Shown here: positions 26,216 to 36,201 of the stretch, in pieces
Position numbering within the stretch: position 1 is the stretch's first letter
How the letters are laid out: each line of letters begins with the position of its first letter
Program-made: the position numbers and the translations under genes
Notes under the pieces: model-generated
The model's input: only the letters and a program-made list of their open reading frames with translations
What the model was told of the DNA's origin: nothing
The model's database searches: none
Assembly: GCF_015687175.1 (NCBI RefSeq)
Contig: NZ_JADPQG010000001.1
Location: forward strand, 868,001-932,000
Direction: 5' to 3'
From: Reinekea sp. G2M2-21
GTDB taxonomy: Bacteria; Pseudomonadota; Gammaproteobacteria; Pseudomonadales; Natronospirillaceae
Length of the DNA stretch: 64,000 bases

Positions 26216-26235
26216 GACCCCGTTTTCGCGGGGTC
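26216..26235. terminator. GC-rich stem-loop between dapE and the DUF2721 gene
   Basis: GACCCCG and CGGGGTC pair perfectly around a TTTTCG loop between two convergent genes. No T-run follows on either strand. Confidence 0.45.
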
Positions 26236-26252
26236 AGCAGGCCGTCTATAGG

Positions 26253-26645
26253 TTATTCTTTTCTGTGTTCCAGATTTTTTAATTGCAAATTCAGAGCCTG
26301 ACCACTGATGTGAACTTCATATAAGCTGAAACACAGTGATATCAGTAATAAAATCAGCGAAGTCGCAAACAGGATATTTGCTAGCAGCACCCAGTTAAAA
26401 AACAATGTGAACATCGTGATAACACATAGAATAAAGGAACTGACACCGGCGACCTGCATTCTTCGTATGGCTTCGATTCTGACCCGCAAGTGTAAAATCT
26501 GTTTGCGGATGTCCACATTCGGGTCTTCATCATTTTGTTTATAAAGTGAGCGGATAAGTTGGGCAATAACCAAAAAACGATTGGTATACGCGAGTAACAG
26601 TAGCGATATTGCCGGAAAAAGCAGGGCGGGTGTCGTGAGGTTCAT
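26253..26645 (-). CDS. DUF2721 family membrane protein
   Basis: A 130-residue protein with an N-terminal hydrophobic segment (about 5-20), a central cytoplasmic charged helix (IRKQILHLRVRIEAIRRMQ) and two further transmembrane segments (about 68-107). The pattern, with a conserved Arg-rich helix between membrane spans, fits DUF2721, a family of unknown function. It is convergent with dapE and divergent from the TerB-like gene. Confidence 0.75.
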   Translation of the reverse strand: MNLTTPALLFPAISLLLLAYTNRFLVIAQLIRSLYKQNDEDPNVDIRKQILHLRVRIEAIRRMQVAGVSSFILCVITMFTLFFNWVLLANILFATSLILLLISLCFSLYEVHISGQALNLQLKNLEHRKE

Positions 26646-26857
26646 ACCGGATATTTACTCCCAGTTCTGGTTTCATTGTGAAAAACAAACATTATGATGA
26701 AGTGGATATCTGTTCAGGTCAGGTTGGCCGGAGAAGACCACTACCGTGAGTTTTTGCCAACATAACAAGTTTGCGTTCAAGACGCACGAAGCATTTCATT
26801 CGTTAAGAGGTTTGCAAATCCCTTAATGGTCAAACCCGTGAAAGGAGCGATTCAGCC

Positions 26858-27295
26858 ATGTTTTCTCAGATTTTAAACTTTTTTAAAAGCCATGAATCGG
26901 GTCCCGTTAGCTTATCAGTTGATGATGCCGCGGCGGTATTATTAATAGAAGTCATGATGGCTGACCATGATATGGATCAGACCGAAATAGAATGTGTAAG
27001 CCAGATTTTAAGTGAGCGGATGAGTTTATCTCGTCAAGAAGTGCGCGAATGTGTCGATACAGCGATGCAGCGTCAGAAAGAAAGTTATGACCTTTTCCAG
27101 TTTACTCATATCATCAACGAACATTATGGAGAGCAGGAGCGTTATTTGCTGTTAGTTGATTTGTGGCGAGTCGCCTTTGCCGATGGCCGGTTAGATAAAT
27201 ATGAAGACCACCGAATCCGGCGTGTCAGCGATATGTTGCACTTACATCATTCGCATTTTATCCGGGCCAAAGCCGAGGCAAAGGAACGGAGTTGA
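26858..27295 (+). CDS. TerB-like protein
   Basis: A 145-residue all-helical protein of the TerB/DjlA N-terminal fold: DDAAAVLLIEVMMADHDMDQ is the first acidic helix pair and VDLWRVAFADGRLDKYEDHR the second, the two likely metal-binding acidic clusters of this family. AGGAG precedes the ATG. TerB-type proteins occur in stress-response modules, but a lone copy like this does not indicate tellurite resistance. Confidence 0.85.
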   Translation: MFSQILNFFKSHESGPVSLSVDDAAAVLLIEVMMADHDMDQTEIECVSQILSERMSLSRQEVRECVDTAMQRQKESYDLFQFTHIINEHYGEQERYLLLVDLWRVAFADGRLDKYEDHRIRRVSDMLHLHHSHFIRAKAEAKERS

Positions 27296-27490
27296 AGGTC
27301 TTGAAACGCCGAAGTTGATCATACGTTCGTCGGGAATTTGACACTCGCTTCCGGTTTTTATTGTCTTATGGAAAGTTTTGTGGATTTTGTGTTTAACATA
27401 GATAGTGTCATGATAAAGTACTGGCATATATGAAAAAAACGACAATACTTAATATCGACCATTGTTTAGATTGTTGTCCGGAGACCCTTA

Positions 27491-28615
27491 GTGAAGCGTC
27501 GTGATTTTATTAAACAGTCCCTGTCTGCCTCTGCGGTGCTTGTCGGAGGTGGTTATGCTTCATTTGACATGCTCAGACAGAACAATTTAGCGATCCCTAT
27601 ACCGGTTGAACACCGAGCTAGTCAAGCCGCAGCCAAAGTCCTCAACGCAGCAAATCCGACCAGTGACGAAGGGATAATGATTCAAACGCTCACCGAACAG
27701 ATTGTGCATCCGCCAGTGCACGCACAGTCTCGTCCTGCGTTGGCTTACGAGCAACATAAAACTGACCAATTGCAAGCTGACGTGACGATTGCCCAGGCTG
27801 AAACCGCGCCTATTATTGAGCAACCCATTGAAGAAATCGTTCTGACCAAAGAGCAAGCCAGCAACAAGAATGTTGAAATTGCCAAACCTGAAGGTAGTGC
27901 GAAAACGGTTCAGGAAAAAATCACTAATTTTGAAACTAACTTTAATGACGATGTGATTCTGACGGAAGCCAATTATAAGTTACTGGTCGATACTCTGGAG
28001 CGCATCAACCGCGTTCAAGATTACGTCGGATTTGGGAACTTCAATGTCATTTCGTTCGATGATGCGCTGAAATACGCGAAATATTCTCCACGCATTGGTG
28101 CTTTTACCGAGAGCGAACTGCAGTTTCTGGACTTTATGTTCGACTATGATTCAAGCCAGCTGGGCTTTTTAGGTGAAAAAGTCATCAGCAAGCAAACCAA
28201 TGTTATACCTGACAAAGAAGTCGTGAAAATGCCCGGTACGGGACATTACGTTTTTCGAGGGCATCCTGAAGAGTTTTATAAAAAAATTCGCGGTGAAGTC
28301 GGCGATTCTCTGATTTTGACCAGCGGTGTACGTAATGTCGTCAAACAGTATCAACTGTTCATGGCAAAGACGGTGCAGGCATCCGGCAATCTATCCCGAG
28401 CGAGCCGGTCTCTTGCGCCTCCGGGCCATTCCTACCATGCGATTGGAGATTTCGATGTCGGTCAGGTAGGCGGTGGTTTACAAAATTTTACAGCCGCTTT
28501 TGCCAGTACCGATGAGTTCAAACGCCTTCAGGATCTGGGTTATGTTCAGATCCGCTATACAGCGAACAATAAACTCGGGGTCCGTTATGAGCCCTGGCAT
28601 ATCAGAGTGGTCTAA
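27491..28615 (+). CDS. Tat-exported M15-type D-alanyl-D-alanine carboxypeptidase
   Basis: The 374-residue protein starts with a twin-arginine signal MKRRDFIKQSLSASAVLVGG, then a low-complexity region of about 110 residues rich in Ala, Glu and Gln (about 40-155), then a helical region and a C-terminal peptidase M15 domain (about 265-374). Metal-binding signatures visible are SYHAIGDFDVG and the final EPWHIRVV. It should trim peptidoglycan stem peptides in the periplasm. Tat export suggests it folds or loads zinc before export. The start is GTG, with CCGGAG upstream. A bidirectional terminator follows. Confidence 0.85.
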   Translation: MKRRDFIKQSLSASAVLVGGGYASFDMLRQNNLAIPIPVEHRASQAAAKVLNAANPTSDEGIMIQTLTEQIVHPPVHAQSRPALAYEQHKTDQLQADVTIAQAETAPIIEQPIEEIVLTKEQASNKNVEIAKPEGSAKTVQEKITNFETNFNDDVILTEANYKLLVDTLERINRVQDYVGFGNFNVISFDDALKYAKYSPRIGAFTESELQFLDFMFDYDSSQLGFLGEKVISKQTNVIPDKEVVKMPGTGHYVFRGHPEEFYKKIRGEVGDSLILTSGVRNVVKQYQLFMAKTVQASGNLSRASRSLAPPGHSYHAIGDFDVGQVGGGLQNFTAAFASTDEFKRLQDLGYVQIRYTANNKLGVRYEPWHIRVV

Positions 28616-28642
28616 ATCGCTCTCTCAGGAAAACTCTGAGAT

Positions 28643-28670
28643 AAAAAAAAGCGCCGTTTGGCGCTTTTTT
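28643..28670. terminator. bidirectional rho-independent terminator
   Basis: AAGCGCC and GGCGCTT pair around a GTTT loop, with As before and Ts after, so it should stop both the M15 peptidase transcript and the convergent DAHP synthase transcript. A smaller CTCAG/CTGAG hairpin (28624-28640) lies just before it. Confidence 0.87.
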
Positions 28671-28686
28671 GTGGTTATCTTTTCTA

Positions 28687-30033
28687 CTAACGTGCGGACT
28701 TCAGCGCATCGGCAATCAGGAAAGCCAGTTCCAGCGCCTGATTTGCGTTCAAACGTGGGTCACAATGGGTGTGATACCGGTCGGCAAGGTCAGTCTCACT
28801 GATCTGGAAAGCACCGCCGATACACTCAGTGACGTTTCTTCCGGTCATTTCAAAATGAACGCCGCCAGCGTACGTACCTTCCGCTTTGTGAATTGCGAAA
28901 AAGTCTTTCACTTCCGACAGTATCGCGTCAACTGAACGGGTTTTGTATCCGGTGCTGGCTTTGATGGTATTGCCATGCATTGGATCTGAACTCCAAACCA
29001 CGTTACGGCCTTCGGCTTTAACCCGTTGTAACAGGGCAGGGAAGTGTTCCGCAATATTGTCAGCGCCCATGCGGACAATCAGGTTCAGTCGACCGGCTTC
29101 GTTTTCCGGATTGAGTATATCGATTAATCGAATCAAATCGTCTGGGTCGGTGGACGGTCCGGCTTTTAATCCCAGGGGGTTTTTAATGCCACGGCAGAAT
29201 TCAATATGTGCACTGTCTAACTGTCGGGTTCTATCGCCGATCCAGAGCATGTGAGCAGCACAGTCATACCAGTCCCCGGTGAGACTATCGCGCCGGGTCA
29301 ACGCTTGCTCATAAGGCAACAACAGCGCTTCATGCGAGGTATAGAACTGGGTTTCTCGGATGTGCGGGGTATTGCCGGGGTTGATGCCACAGGCGCTCAT
29401 GAACGCCAATGCTTCATCGATCTGATCCGCCAAGGTTTGGTACCGCTCGCTTTGCGGGCTTTCCGCGACAAAATTTTGGTTCCATTGATGAACCTGATGC
29501 AAATCCGCTAACCCTCCCTGTGCGAAGGCCCTTATCAGGTTCAGAGTAGAAGCCGACTGGTGATAGGCTTTGAGCATACGCTCAGGGTTAGGCTCACGGG
29601 ATTCGGCCGTGAACTGGATATCATTAATGATATCGCCACGGTAGGATGGCAAAGTGATGCCATCGATTGTTTCATCGTCAGCCGAACGAGGTTTGGCGAA
29701 CTGACCGGCAATTCTGCCAACTTTCACAACCGGACTCTGACCGCCAAAGGTCAATACAACCGCCATTTGCAACAGCGCCATAAAAGTATCGCGTATATGG
29801 TTACTGTGGAATTCACTGAAACTTTCAGCACAGTCACCACCTTGCAATAAAAAGGCTTCACCACGGGATACTTTCGCGAGTTCACTTTTCAACTGACGGG
29901 CTTCCCCCGCAAATACCAAAGGTGGCAATAGAGCAAGTTGGCTTTCAACGTCGGCTAAAGCCTGTTGATCTTTGTATTGAGGTAATTGGCGAATGGTCTT
30001 TTCGCGCCAGGATGCGGGCGTCCATGTGGTCAT
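28687..30033 (-). CDS. type II 3-deoxy-7-phosphoheptulonate (DAHP) synthase
   Basis: Condenses phosphoenolpyruvate and erythrose-4-phosphate, the entry step of aromatic amino-acid synthesis. The 448-residue protein is of the plant/Mycobacterium-like class II, not the AroF/G/H class: WTPASWREK at the N-terminus, [12 protein letters not shown] (metal Cys), [26 protein letters not shown] and [15 protein letters not shown]. It stands alone with a shared terminator. Aromatic feedback is probable for this class but cannot be read from the sequence. Confidence 0.95.
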   Translation of the reverse strand: MTTWTPASWREKTIRQLPQYKDQQALADVESQLALLPPLVFAGEARQLKSELAKVSRGEAFLLQGGDCAESFSEFHSNHIRDTFMALLQMAVVLTFGGQSPVVKVGRIAGQFAKPRSADDETIDGITLPSYRGDIINDIQFTAESREPNPERMLKAYHQSASTLNLIRAFAQGGLADLHQVHQWNQNFVAESPQSERYQTLADQIDEALAFMSACGINPGNTPHIRETQFYTSHEALLLPYEQALTRRDSLTGDWYDCAAHMLWIGDRTRQLDSAHIEFCRGIKNPLGLKAGPSTDPDDLIRLIDILNPENEAGRLNLIVRMGADNIAEHFPALLQRVKAEGRNVVWSSDPMHGNTIKASTGYKTRSVDAILSEVKDFFAIHKAEGTYAGGVHFEMTGRNVTECIGGAFQISETDLADRYHTHCDPRLNANQALELAFLIADALKSAR

Positions 30034-30236
30034 GAGAATAGGATTCCAAGTTACTAATTAAAAGCAGAGCTGGCATTCTAAGCAACGAGCACATAATTGC
30101 TATTGATAAATGCGCAAAACAGGTTTTTACCTTGGATGACCGTCAGTCAGGGTCATAGATTGAAGCCTACTTATTTGCAACGCTCCTTGCCCCAATCAAA
30201 CTGAGGGTCACCATAAACGGGGCACAGTTCAGAGGA

Positions 30237-32618
30237 TTAGACTTCGGGCAGAGACTTTTGTGTGCCTAATGATTTTTGCTGTTGAAATAACTCAATGAAA
30301 TTCGCGAAAGGTAATGGTCTGGAACAATAATACCCTTGAATGGTGAAAATCCCGGCGGATTGAACGAATTCCAGCTGATTTTGGGTTTCCACACCTTCGG
30401 CGACGATGGCCATATCGAGTGTCTCTGCCAGAGATTTAATGCTGGTAATAACACCAATGGCGGCAGTGGAATTGTAGTCTTCAGAACTGACAAAATCTCG
30501 GTCAAGCTTCAGGGTGTCGAATCTGAATTTCTTCAGCTGTCCGAGCGATGAGTAGCCTGAACCAAAGTCGTCTAAAGCCGTACGAAAACCAAACTTCCGC
30601 AGCAACTCCAGGTTTTTACTGACCACTTTAAAGTTAGTAACCAGCTCTTCTTCGGTGATTTCAAACTCTATCTGGCTGGGTTGAATGCCATAGCGCCACA
30701 TAATGCTGCGAATGTCTGCAATCAGACGTAGATCATTCAGTTGACTGGGCGAAATGTTTACCGAGGCAACAAAGTCTGGTTCATTCAGTTGCTGCAACAG
30801 TTTGCACGTATGTTCGGTAACTACATAAGTGATGTATTCCAGTACGCCGTTTGCTTGCGCCGCTGGTATGAACTGCCCGGGCGATATCAGTTTACCATGG
30901 CTGTCTTTCAATCGGGCTAAGGCCTCAACACCAACGATGGTATCGGTACGGCTATCGACTTTTGCCTGAAAATGAGCTTCGAAACGATTGAACTCAATTC
31001 CTTCGCGTACCGTATCTTCAATGATCAGCCGCTGCCTTTCTTGCTCGGCCATTTGTTGGGTAAATGCGCAGTAGCGCATTTTACCCGTCGCTTTGGCGTT
31101 GTACATCGCAAGGTCTGCATACTGTATTAACAACGCCGGTGAATTTGCGTCCCTTGGGTAATTGGCAATTCCGATGCTGGTGCCGGTATAAAAAGATTTG
31201 CCTTCAATGATAATGCTGGATCGGAATGCGTGAATGATGCGCTGCGCAATCAGCGCTGCATTGCAATCGCCAAGCAATACCACCGTGAACTCGTCTCCTC
31301 CCAGGCGAATGACAGCATCTTGTCGAATATTCAGGTGATCTATCTCCTCCAGTGTTTCGCCGCGAACCACGGAGCTGAGCCGTTTACTGACTTCAATCAG
31401 GAGTTCATCTCCAATATCGTGCCCATAGTTATCATTAATCTGTTTGAATCCATCCAGATCGATAAACAACACAGCATAGGGCTGCTCAGGATATTCCTGA
31501 CATTGCTTTTCGAGTAAATGATAAAGGGCAGCGCGATTGGGTAAACCGGTTAAGGTGTCGGTGAAAGCCTGCTGTTGTAATTCTCTGGATGAGCCGTGCA
31601 AACGTTGCATCAAGTCATCGAAACGTTGCATCAAGCGACCGAATTCATTGTTTTTGTAAGCCGTTAGCTTGCGTTCAGCTGTGGTTGAAACATCGGATTG
31701 TTCTATCAATGCTGTAAAGGTTGCCAGCGGTTTCAGGATAACCAGTTTTAATAAAACAAAGGTCAGGAAGAGCAAGCTGATGATGGAAATGAGTATCCAG
31801 ACAATGCTGTTCACAAATAATTTTTTAGATTCATCCACTAATGTCGTTTTCTTAACGGTCGCTTGTAATTCAAAAATATCGCGAATGTTGCGTTTTTCAC
31901 TGATTAGCGATAAATCACCTGACATGGGATCATCGATGCCGAGTGAATCGGCAATCTGCGGATCGAATATGTGTTCGTTGCTATGGTTTATGGACATCAG
32001 TATTTGTGGGGAACTTATTTTGCGAGCCAGACTGGTGAGTTCGATGGACACTTTCAGATAACCCATCGTCGGGTTGATGTCCGATTTCAGCAAGCTCGAC
32101 AGACGGACGATAGGGGTATAAGCCACGAGTGCAAAATAATTGGATTCGACCTGCTCGATCATAAACGTTACCGGGGTATTAGAGTCGAAAGGCTTGCTGA
32201 GCAGATTGTTGAGGTTATTGTCGTAGTCACTCGTCGGGTAGCTATGATTGGCGACGTAAACCTCTTTGAAACTGTCGGGGAGAACTATGGCAATTTCCGC
32301 ATAGCTGTCACGGTGAATCAGGTATCTTTTCAAGGTACGGGTCAGTTCCGTATGAAACAGTTGATAACGCGTAATTTCTTCCGTCGAGAAGTATCGTCGG
32401 GTAATGCTGTCCTGGCTGATCAGGTCGAGGTCTGATACCAAGTTGTCCAATACATCTGATATAAAGGATTGGCTTAAGGCCATATGGCTAGCCAAAGCGG
32501 ATTCGGTTTCCTGCTGTTGTAGATTGTCGATACCCTGACGTAACACCAACGTGAAGGTAACAATGGTGACCAAGGCCAGGAGGCCGAGATCCAATAAAAA
32601 CCGAGTTTGCAGTTTCAT
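30237..32618 (-). CDS. mbaA: MbaA-like membrane GGDEF-EAL protein
   Basis: The 793-residue protein has a first transmembrane segment (about 10-28), a periplasmic sensor region (about 30-268), a second membrane segment (271-295), a HAMP-like linker, a GGDEF domain with intact GGDEF (440-444) and an EAL domain with intact EAL (565-567), DDFGSGYSSL and KLDRDFV. It could both make and degrade c-di-GMP. It starts three bases after the stop of a polyamine-binding-protein gene, the arrangement of nspS-mbaA in Vibrio cholerae, whose MbaA has nearly the same length and domain order. The symbol is assigned by this architecture and context. Confidence 0.85.
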   Translation of the reverse strand: MKLQTRFLLDLGLLALVTIVTFTLVLRQGIDNLQQQETESALASHMALSQSFISDVLDNLVSDLDLISQDSITRRYFSTEEITRYQLFHTELTRTLKRYLIHRDSYAEIAIVLPDSFKEVYVANHSYPTSDYDNNLNNLLSKPFDSNTPVTFMIEQVESNYFALVAYTPIVRLSSLLKSDINPTMGYLKVSIELTSLARKISSPQILMSINHSNEHIFDPQIADSLGIDDPMSGDLSLISEKRNIRDIFELQATVKKTTLVDESKKLFVNSIVWILISIISLLFLTFVLLKLVILKPLATFTALIEQSDVSTTAERKLTAYKNNEFGRLMQRFDDLMQRLHGSSRELQQQAFTDTLTGLPNRAALYHLLEKQCQEYPEQPYAVLFIDLDGFKQINDNYGHDIGDELLIEVSKRLSSVVRGETLEEIDHLNIRQDAVIRLGGDEFTVVLLGDCNAALIAQRIIHAFRSSIIIEGKSFYTGTSIGIANYPRDANSPALLIQYADLAMYNAKATGKMRYCAFTQQMAEQERQRLIIEDTVREGIEFNRFEAHFQAKVDSRTDTIVGVEALARLKDSHGKLISPGQFIPAAQANGVLEYITYVVTEHTCKLLQQLNEPDFVASVNISPSQLNDLRLIADIRSIMWRYGIQPSQIEFEITEEELVTNFKVVSKNLELLRKFGFRTALDDFGSGYSSLGQLKKFRFDTLKLDRDFVSSEDYNSTAAIGVITSIKSLAETLDMAIVAEGVETQNQLEFVQSAGIFTIQGYYCSRPLPFANFIELFQQQKSLGTQKSLPEV

Positions 32619-32621
32619 GCA

Positions 32622-33659
32622 TTACTCTAATTCAAGGGCATTTATTATTTTCATCATCGTACGAATAGAGTTGCGATCTGGTTCTCCCAAAGTGGTAAAC
32701 CCTTCCGCCAAGCTTGGAAATACGGCTTTGTTCTGCCTTATTTCGTCAGGGATCAAGGTTAAGGCAGTTTGGCTGAACGTCGCGGTGTATTGGTACTCAA
32801 CATTTTCAGCGATCACGTCAGGTCTCATTGTAAAATTGAGGAATTGAACCGCGAGATCTGGCTGTGTGGATTTTGCACTGATAGCCCAGAAATCGATCCA
32901 GAAAATGTTGCCTTCCATAGGCGAAACATACTGAAAATGCTCAAACTCCTCCTGTAGAACCACCGCGTCAGAGCTGTAACAGACTGTGACCTTAACGATG
33001 CCTTTGTTAAGCAGGTTGCTGTCTTCGTCGTAGTCCGTCGTTTTATAAGCCTTCACCAGAGGTTTCTGTGCGATCAAGGCCTGTTCGGCAACTTTTAATG
33101 CGGCCGGATCATGCGCATTAGGCGGATAGCCGTGGGCCATGAGTGCTATGGCTAGCATTTCCGCGGATTGCGGCGTCATCTGAATGAAGCCGGCTAATTC
33201 ATTGTCAGGGTTGAACAGGTCAGCCCATTTACTGGGCGGGTTTTCAACCAGATCCTCCCGATATAGCAAACCATAGGTTCCCCAACCGTAGGGCACAGCA
33301 AAACCGACCGCCTCGGGAACGATGTTACGCCATGTTGTTCCATGGTCTTTTAGGTAGGGAAGTGTGTTTTCGGCTATCGGTTGTACCCACTGTTGTCGAA
33401 TATAAGCGGGCAATTCAACTTCATCCACCAAAATGACGTCGAATCCGAAACCAGATGACTCCGCCATGATCTGATCACGAACTTCATCGTTGTCATAGTA
33501 AATAAATTCGAGTTGCGCGCCTGTTTCCGATTCAAACAGGCTTGCCATTTCAGGGGCGAAATACTCTTCCCAGGTTAGGATTCTAAGCGCTTCTTTGCCT
33601 TCAGCAGCCGCGGAAAGGGTGGAAAAACAGGCAAAACAGAGCAACACTAAAAACTTCAT
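32622..33659 (-). CDS. nspS: NspS-like periplasmic polyamine-binding protein
   Basis: The 345-residue protein has a Sec signal peptide (MKFLVLLCFACFSTLSAAAE) and a PotD/PotF-type solute-binding fold: LRILTWEEYFAPEMASLFE, FDVILVDEVELPAYI, PYGWGTYGLLYR. No ABC permease or ATPase genes lie beside it. Instead it is followed after three bases by a membrane GGDEF-EAL gene, so it probably presents polyamines to that sensor, as NspS does with MbaA in Vibrio. Which polyamine it binds cannot be read by eye. Confidence 0.82.
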   Translation of the reverse strand: MKFLVLLCFACFSTLSAAAEGKEALRILTWEEYFAPEMASLFESETGAQLEFIYYDNDEVRDQIMAESSGFGFDVILVDEVELPAYIRQQWVQPIAENTLPYLKDHGTTWRNIVPEAVGFAVPYGWGTYGLLYREDLVENPPSKWADLFNPDNELAGFIQMTPQSAEMLAIALMAHGYPPNAHDPAALKVAEQALIAQKPLVKAYKTTDYDEDSNLLNKGIVKVTVCYSSDAVVLQEEFEHFQYVSPMEGNIFWIDFWAISAKSTQPDLAVQFLNFTMRPDVIAENVEYQYTATFSQTALTLIPDEIRQNKAVFPSLAEGFTTLGEPDRNSIRTMMKIINALELE

Positions 33660-33716
33660 GGCAGATCTCTGCGAAATAATTTTTAGTGTAGTTCAGGTTT
33701 GTCAGTTTTTCCGGTC

Positions 33717-35888
33717 TTATCTTTTTGACGCGGTTGGTAATACACTGAGCAACAATTTACGGAACAGCCATTCTTTTGGCGAGTGCGCTGTATCTAGTCT
33801 CATCCGCGCCAGATAGCGCCGGTTATCTTCGATCTTACGCTTCGAAGTGGGTAATAAGATGGCTGGCAGTAGTGGCCAAACTTTACTCAGGTTCGCTTGA
33901 AGACGTCGTAGAGCCCCGCCGATAACGACTTCTTCATCAGTCAGTTCTTTACCGAACGGAAACGTAGGAAACAACTGTTGCCCGGTCGCAGCCATGATAT
34001 CTGAGATTGCCTCAGGTGTATTATTGTGCGCACTTTCTGGCAACTGATAATCCAACGGAAGCTTTCCGGTTCGTTGTGCCTGTTTAATCAGCGCAGGCTG
34101 GAATCTAGAATCGGCCACTTTCAACAGTTCGTGGATGATTTCCTGATCATTTTTGCCACGCAAGTCGGCAATGCCATACTCGGTAATGACCACATCGCGC
34201 ATGTGCCGGGGGATGGTAATATGCCCGTAGTTAAAAACGATGTTACTGATTAGCTTGTTCGCTTTCTTGCGTGACGCCCGCATCATCAGGATCGAACGGG
34301 CATTGGGAATGTCATGGGCCATACTGACAAAGTTGAATTGCCCACCTACGCCAGAGACGACCTTACCATCGGCCAGGCCATCGCTGACCGCGGCACCGCT
34401 GAGAGTCATTTTCATACAGGCATTGATGAATCGGGCATGATGTCGTTGCTCTAGTTTCAGCATTTCATCGCCGTGCAATTGGTTGGTGAAGCTGACCGAC
34501 GTCATGTTGAATTCTGCCAATTGGTCCGCTGGCATCTGATGCAGATCTTGATAGAAATAATGATTGCCAACAAAAAAACCAGCGTGTATCAGTGTCGGGT
34601 GTTGGATAACGCTACCCAGCGCATGAGATTCAATCCACTGTAGCGTATCAGCATTGATCTGAGCTGTAGAATTGACATTTTCCCCTTGCCTGAGTTCGCC
34701 ATGTTCCAACGTGACATCGGACTTAAATAAGCCCCAATGTTTCAGATAATTAACGTCTGTTTGCGTTAGTATGGATTGAATGGCACCCAGTTTCTGTAGC
34801 GTGGTAATCCATTCTGTTGATGGTTTTTCAGGGTCCAGGCCGCTGTTAACGCATTTCTGAATAGCGAGATCGTCGTAAACCCGGCGTTTCAAAACTCCAC
34901 CCTTAATCAGTTCAATATAGCCAGGCACCAACATCTCGGTATTGCCATAGAGGCCTGTCGTAAAAGGCGAGAACCCACCTTCACTGTTCAGAATGGGGAA
35001 TTTTTCTGAAGCATCGGTATTTTCCAGTAATTGGCGGTAATCGGAATTTTGATTGTGACGGACCAGTAGGGCATTGACCACGGCATCGCCCAATGAACCA
35101 ATGCCGATTTGTAAGGTGCCGCCATCTTTCACTAGGGCGCTGGTGTAAAAGCCAATCATATGATCGACGGGTGAAATGGGTTGATGTGGTGTACAGAATA
35201 GCGGGCTGTATAGCTTGGGATCATCGTGTATATAGTCGAAGAAATCGGGTTTGATTTCTGCGTCGTTTGGCATGAAGGGTAATTCGGTGTTGACTTGCGC
35301 GATGAGTAAGCGTGTTTTGCCGTCCTCGATATTTTTTTTGCGCATCAAGCGTTGCAAGTCGAGGGTAACGTCCGGGTTTGAAGACAGACTGTAGCGCCAT
35401 GTGCCATCAATCTGCTTTTTCGAAATCATTTGCGTGACAAGGTTTACCTGTCGATCCACCATGTCGCGGGCAACATGGGTGTAGTTCGCTGAGAGTACAT
35501 TCTGCTGTGACTTAGCTGCGTGGAGCATTTCGCCGGGCTTGAAATAGAATTCGATAATATTCACATTGCCCGGAAGGCAATTGTGTTTGGCATCTTTTGT
35601 ATAGTCTAGTTCAGGTACATCCTTAAATTGACGGTCAAAAAATGGCTCCAGTAGCCTTTTTTCGAGGTCTGTTTTTAGTTCTGGTCGACTCAATGACAGC
35701 GCCGTATGGATGTCCAGACGATAATCTGGGTTTCGTTTCGCCTGGTGATACAGGGCATTGACCAATTGAGTGGCTTTGCCGATACCAATGGGAATGCCCA
35801 TGATTATGTGACCATCCAGACGGCGATATAAATCGTCGGCTAGTTCAAGTAAATCGTTGTAGTGATGCGCGCTGAGAGCATTGGACAT
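33717..35888 (-). CDS. acetyl-CoA hydrolase/transferase family protein
   Basis: The 723-residue protein is longer than typical family members (about 430-650). The core is visible as LQIGIGSLGDAVVNALLVRH and LNSEGGFSPFTTGLYGNTEM in the middle and, further on, GVGGQFNFVSMAHDIPNARS, IVFNYGHITIPRHMRDVVIT and YGIADLRG. Such enzymes transfer CoA between acyl-CoAs and acids or hydrolyse acetyl-CoA. The N-terminal 200 residues and a C-terminal helical tail are extra. CTGGAG before the ATG is a fair ribosome-binding site. It lies 57 bases upstream of nspS in the same direction; a functional link is not evident. Confidence 0.85.
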   Translation of the reverse strand: MSNALSAHHYNDLLELADDLYRRLDGHIIMGIPIGIGKATQLVNALYHQAKRNPDYRLDIHTALSLSRPELKTDLEKRLLEPFFDRQFKDVPELDYTKDAKHNCLPGNVNIIEFYFKPGEMLHAAKSQQNVLSANYTHVARDMVDRQVNLVTQMISKKQIDGTWRYSLSSNPDVTLDLQRLMRKKNIEDGKTRLLIAQVNTELPFMPNDAEIKPDFFDYIHDDPKLYSPLFCTPHQPISPVDHMIGFYTSALVKDGGTLQIGIGSLGDAVVNALLVRHNQNSDYRQLLENTDASEKFPILNSEGGFSPFTTGLYGNTEMLVPGYIELIKGGVLKRRVYDDLAIQKCVNSGLDPEKPSTEWITTLQKLGAIQSILTQTDVNYLKHWGLFKSDVTLEHGELRQGENVNSTAQINADTLQWIESHALGSVIQHPTLIHAGFFVGNHYFYQDLHQMPADQLAEFNMTSVSFTNQLHGDEMLKLEQRHHARFINACMKMTLSGAAVSDGLADGKVVSGVGGQFNFVSMAHDIPNARSILMMRASRKKANKLISNIVFNYGHITIPRHMRDVVITEYGIADLRGKNDQEIIHELLKVADSRFQPALIKQAQRTGKLPLDYQLPESAHNNTPEAISDIMAATGQQLFPTFPFGKELTDEEVVIGGALRRLQANLSKVWPLLPAILLPTSKRKIEDNRRYLARMRLDTAHSPKEWLFRKLLLSVLPTASKR

Positions 35889-36154
35889 GGCTAACTCCAG
35901 AAGCCTTATAGGGTGGCTTTTCTTGATGATAGGTTAACCTTGGGCGAAATAGTAAAAATGAGAAATGACGGACGTCAGATAAATGAAAAATAACGCGAAT
36001 CGATTGGATTATCGGTTGTGCGGAAACCTTTACAGCTCGTCCCTTGTTGCCTGATTCGCAGCAATCCGCACACCTTGGTATCGAGATTGTGTGGCTCTGG
36101 TGACTTGCTTTGGTGCGTGTTTCCAATGATATTAATAGGACAGCAATGAGGTGG
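35889..36154. other. intergenic region between ydiJ and the CoA-transferase gene
   Basis: About 265 bases that should hold the promoter of the acetyl-CoA hydrolase/transferase gene and the end of the ydiJ transcript. I see no frame, RNA gene or repeat here apart from the ydiJ terminator that follows. Confidence 0.4.
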
Positions 36155-36156
36155 TT

Positions 36157-36194
36157 AAAAAGCCTGACTGGGAACCAGAGTTCGGCGGTCAGGC
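36157..36194 (-). terminator. rho-independent terminator of ydiJ
   Basis: On the minus strand GCCTGAC and GTCAGGC form a 7-bp stem around a 19-nt loop, followed by five Ts, eight bases after the ydiJ stop codon. Confidence 0.75.
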
Positions 36195-36201
36195 AGTTTC
36201 C

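Noticed and set aside
26858-27295. Tellurite-resistance gene
   Set aside because: Only a TerB-like domain is present, without terA, terC, terD or terE nearby; naming it a resistance gene would overreach.
32622-33659. Substrate-binding protein of a polyamine ABC transporter
   Set aside because: No permease or ATPase gene adjoins it; the close link to a GGDEF-EAL gene fits a signalling role better.
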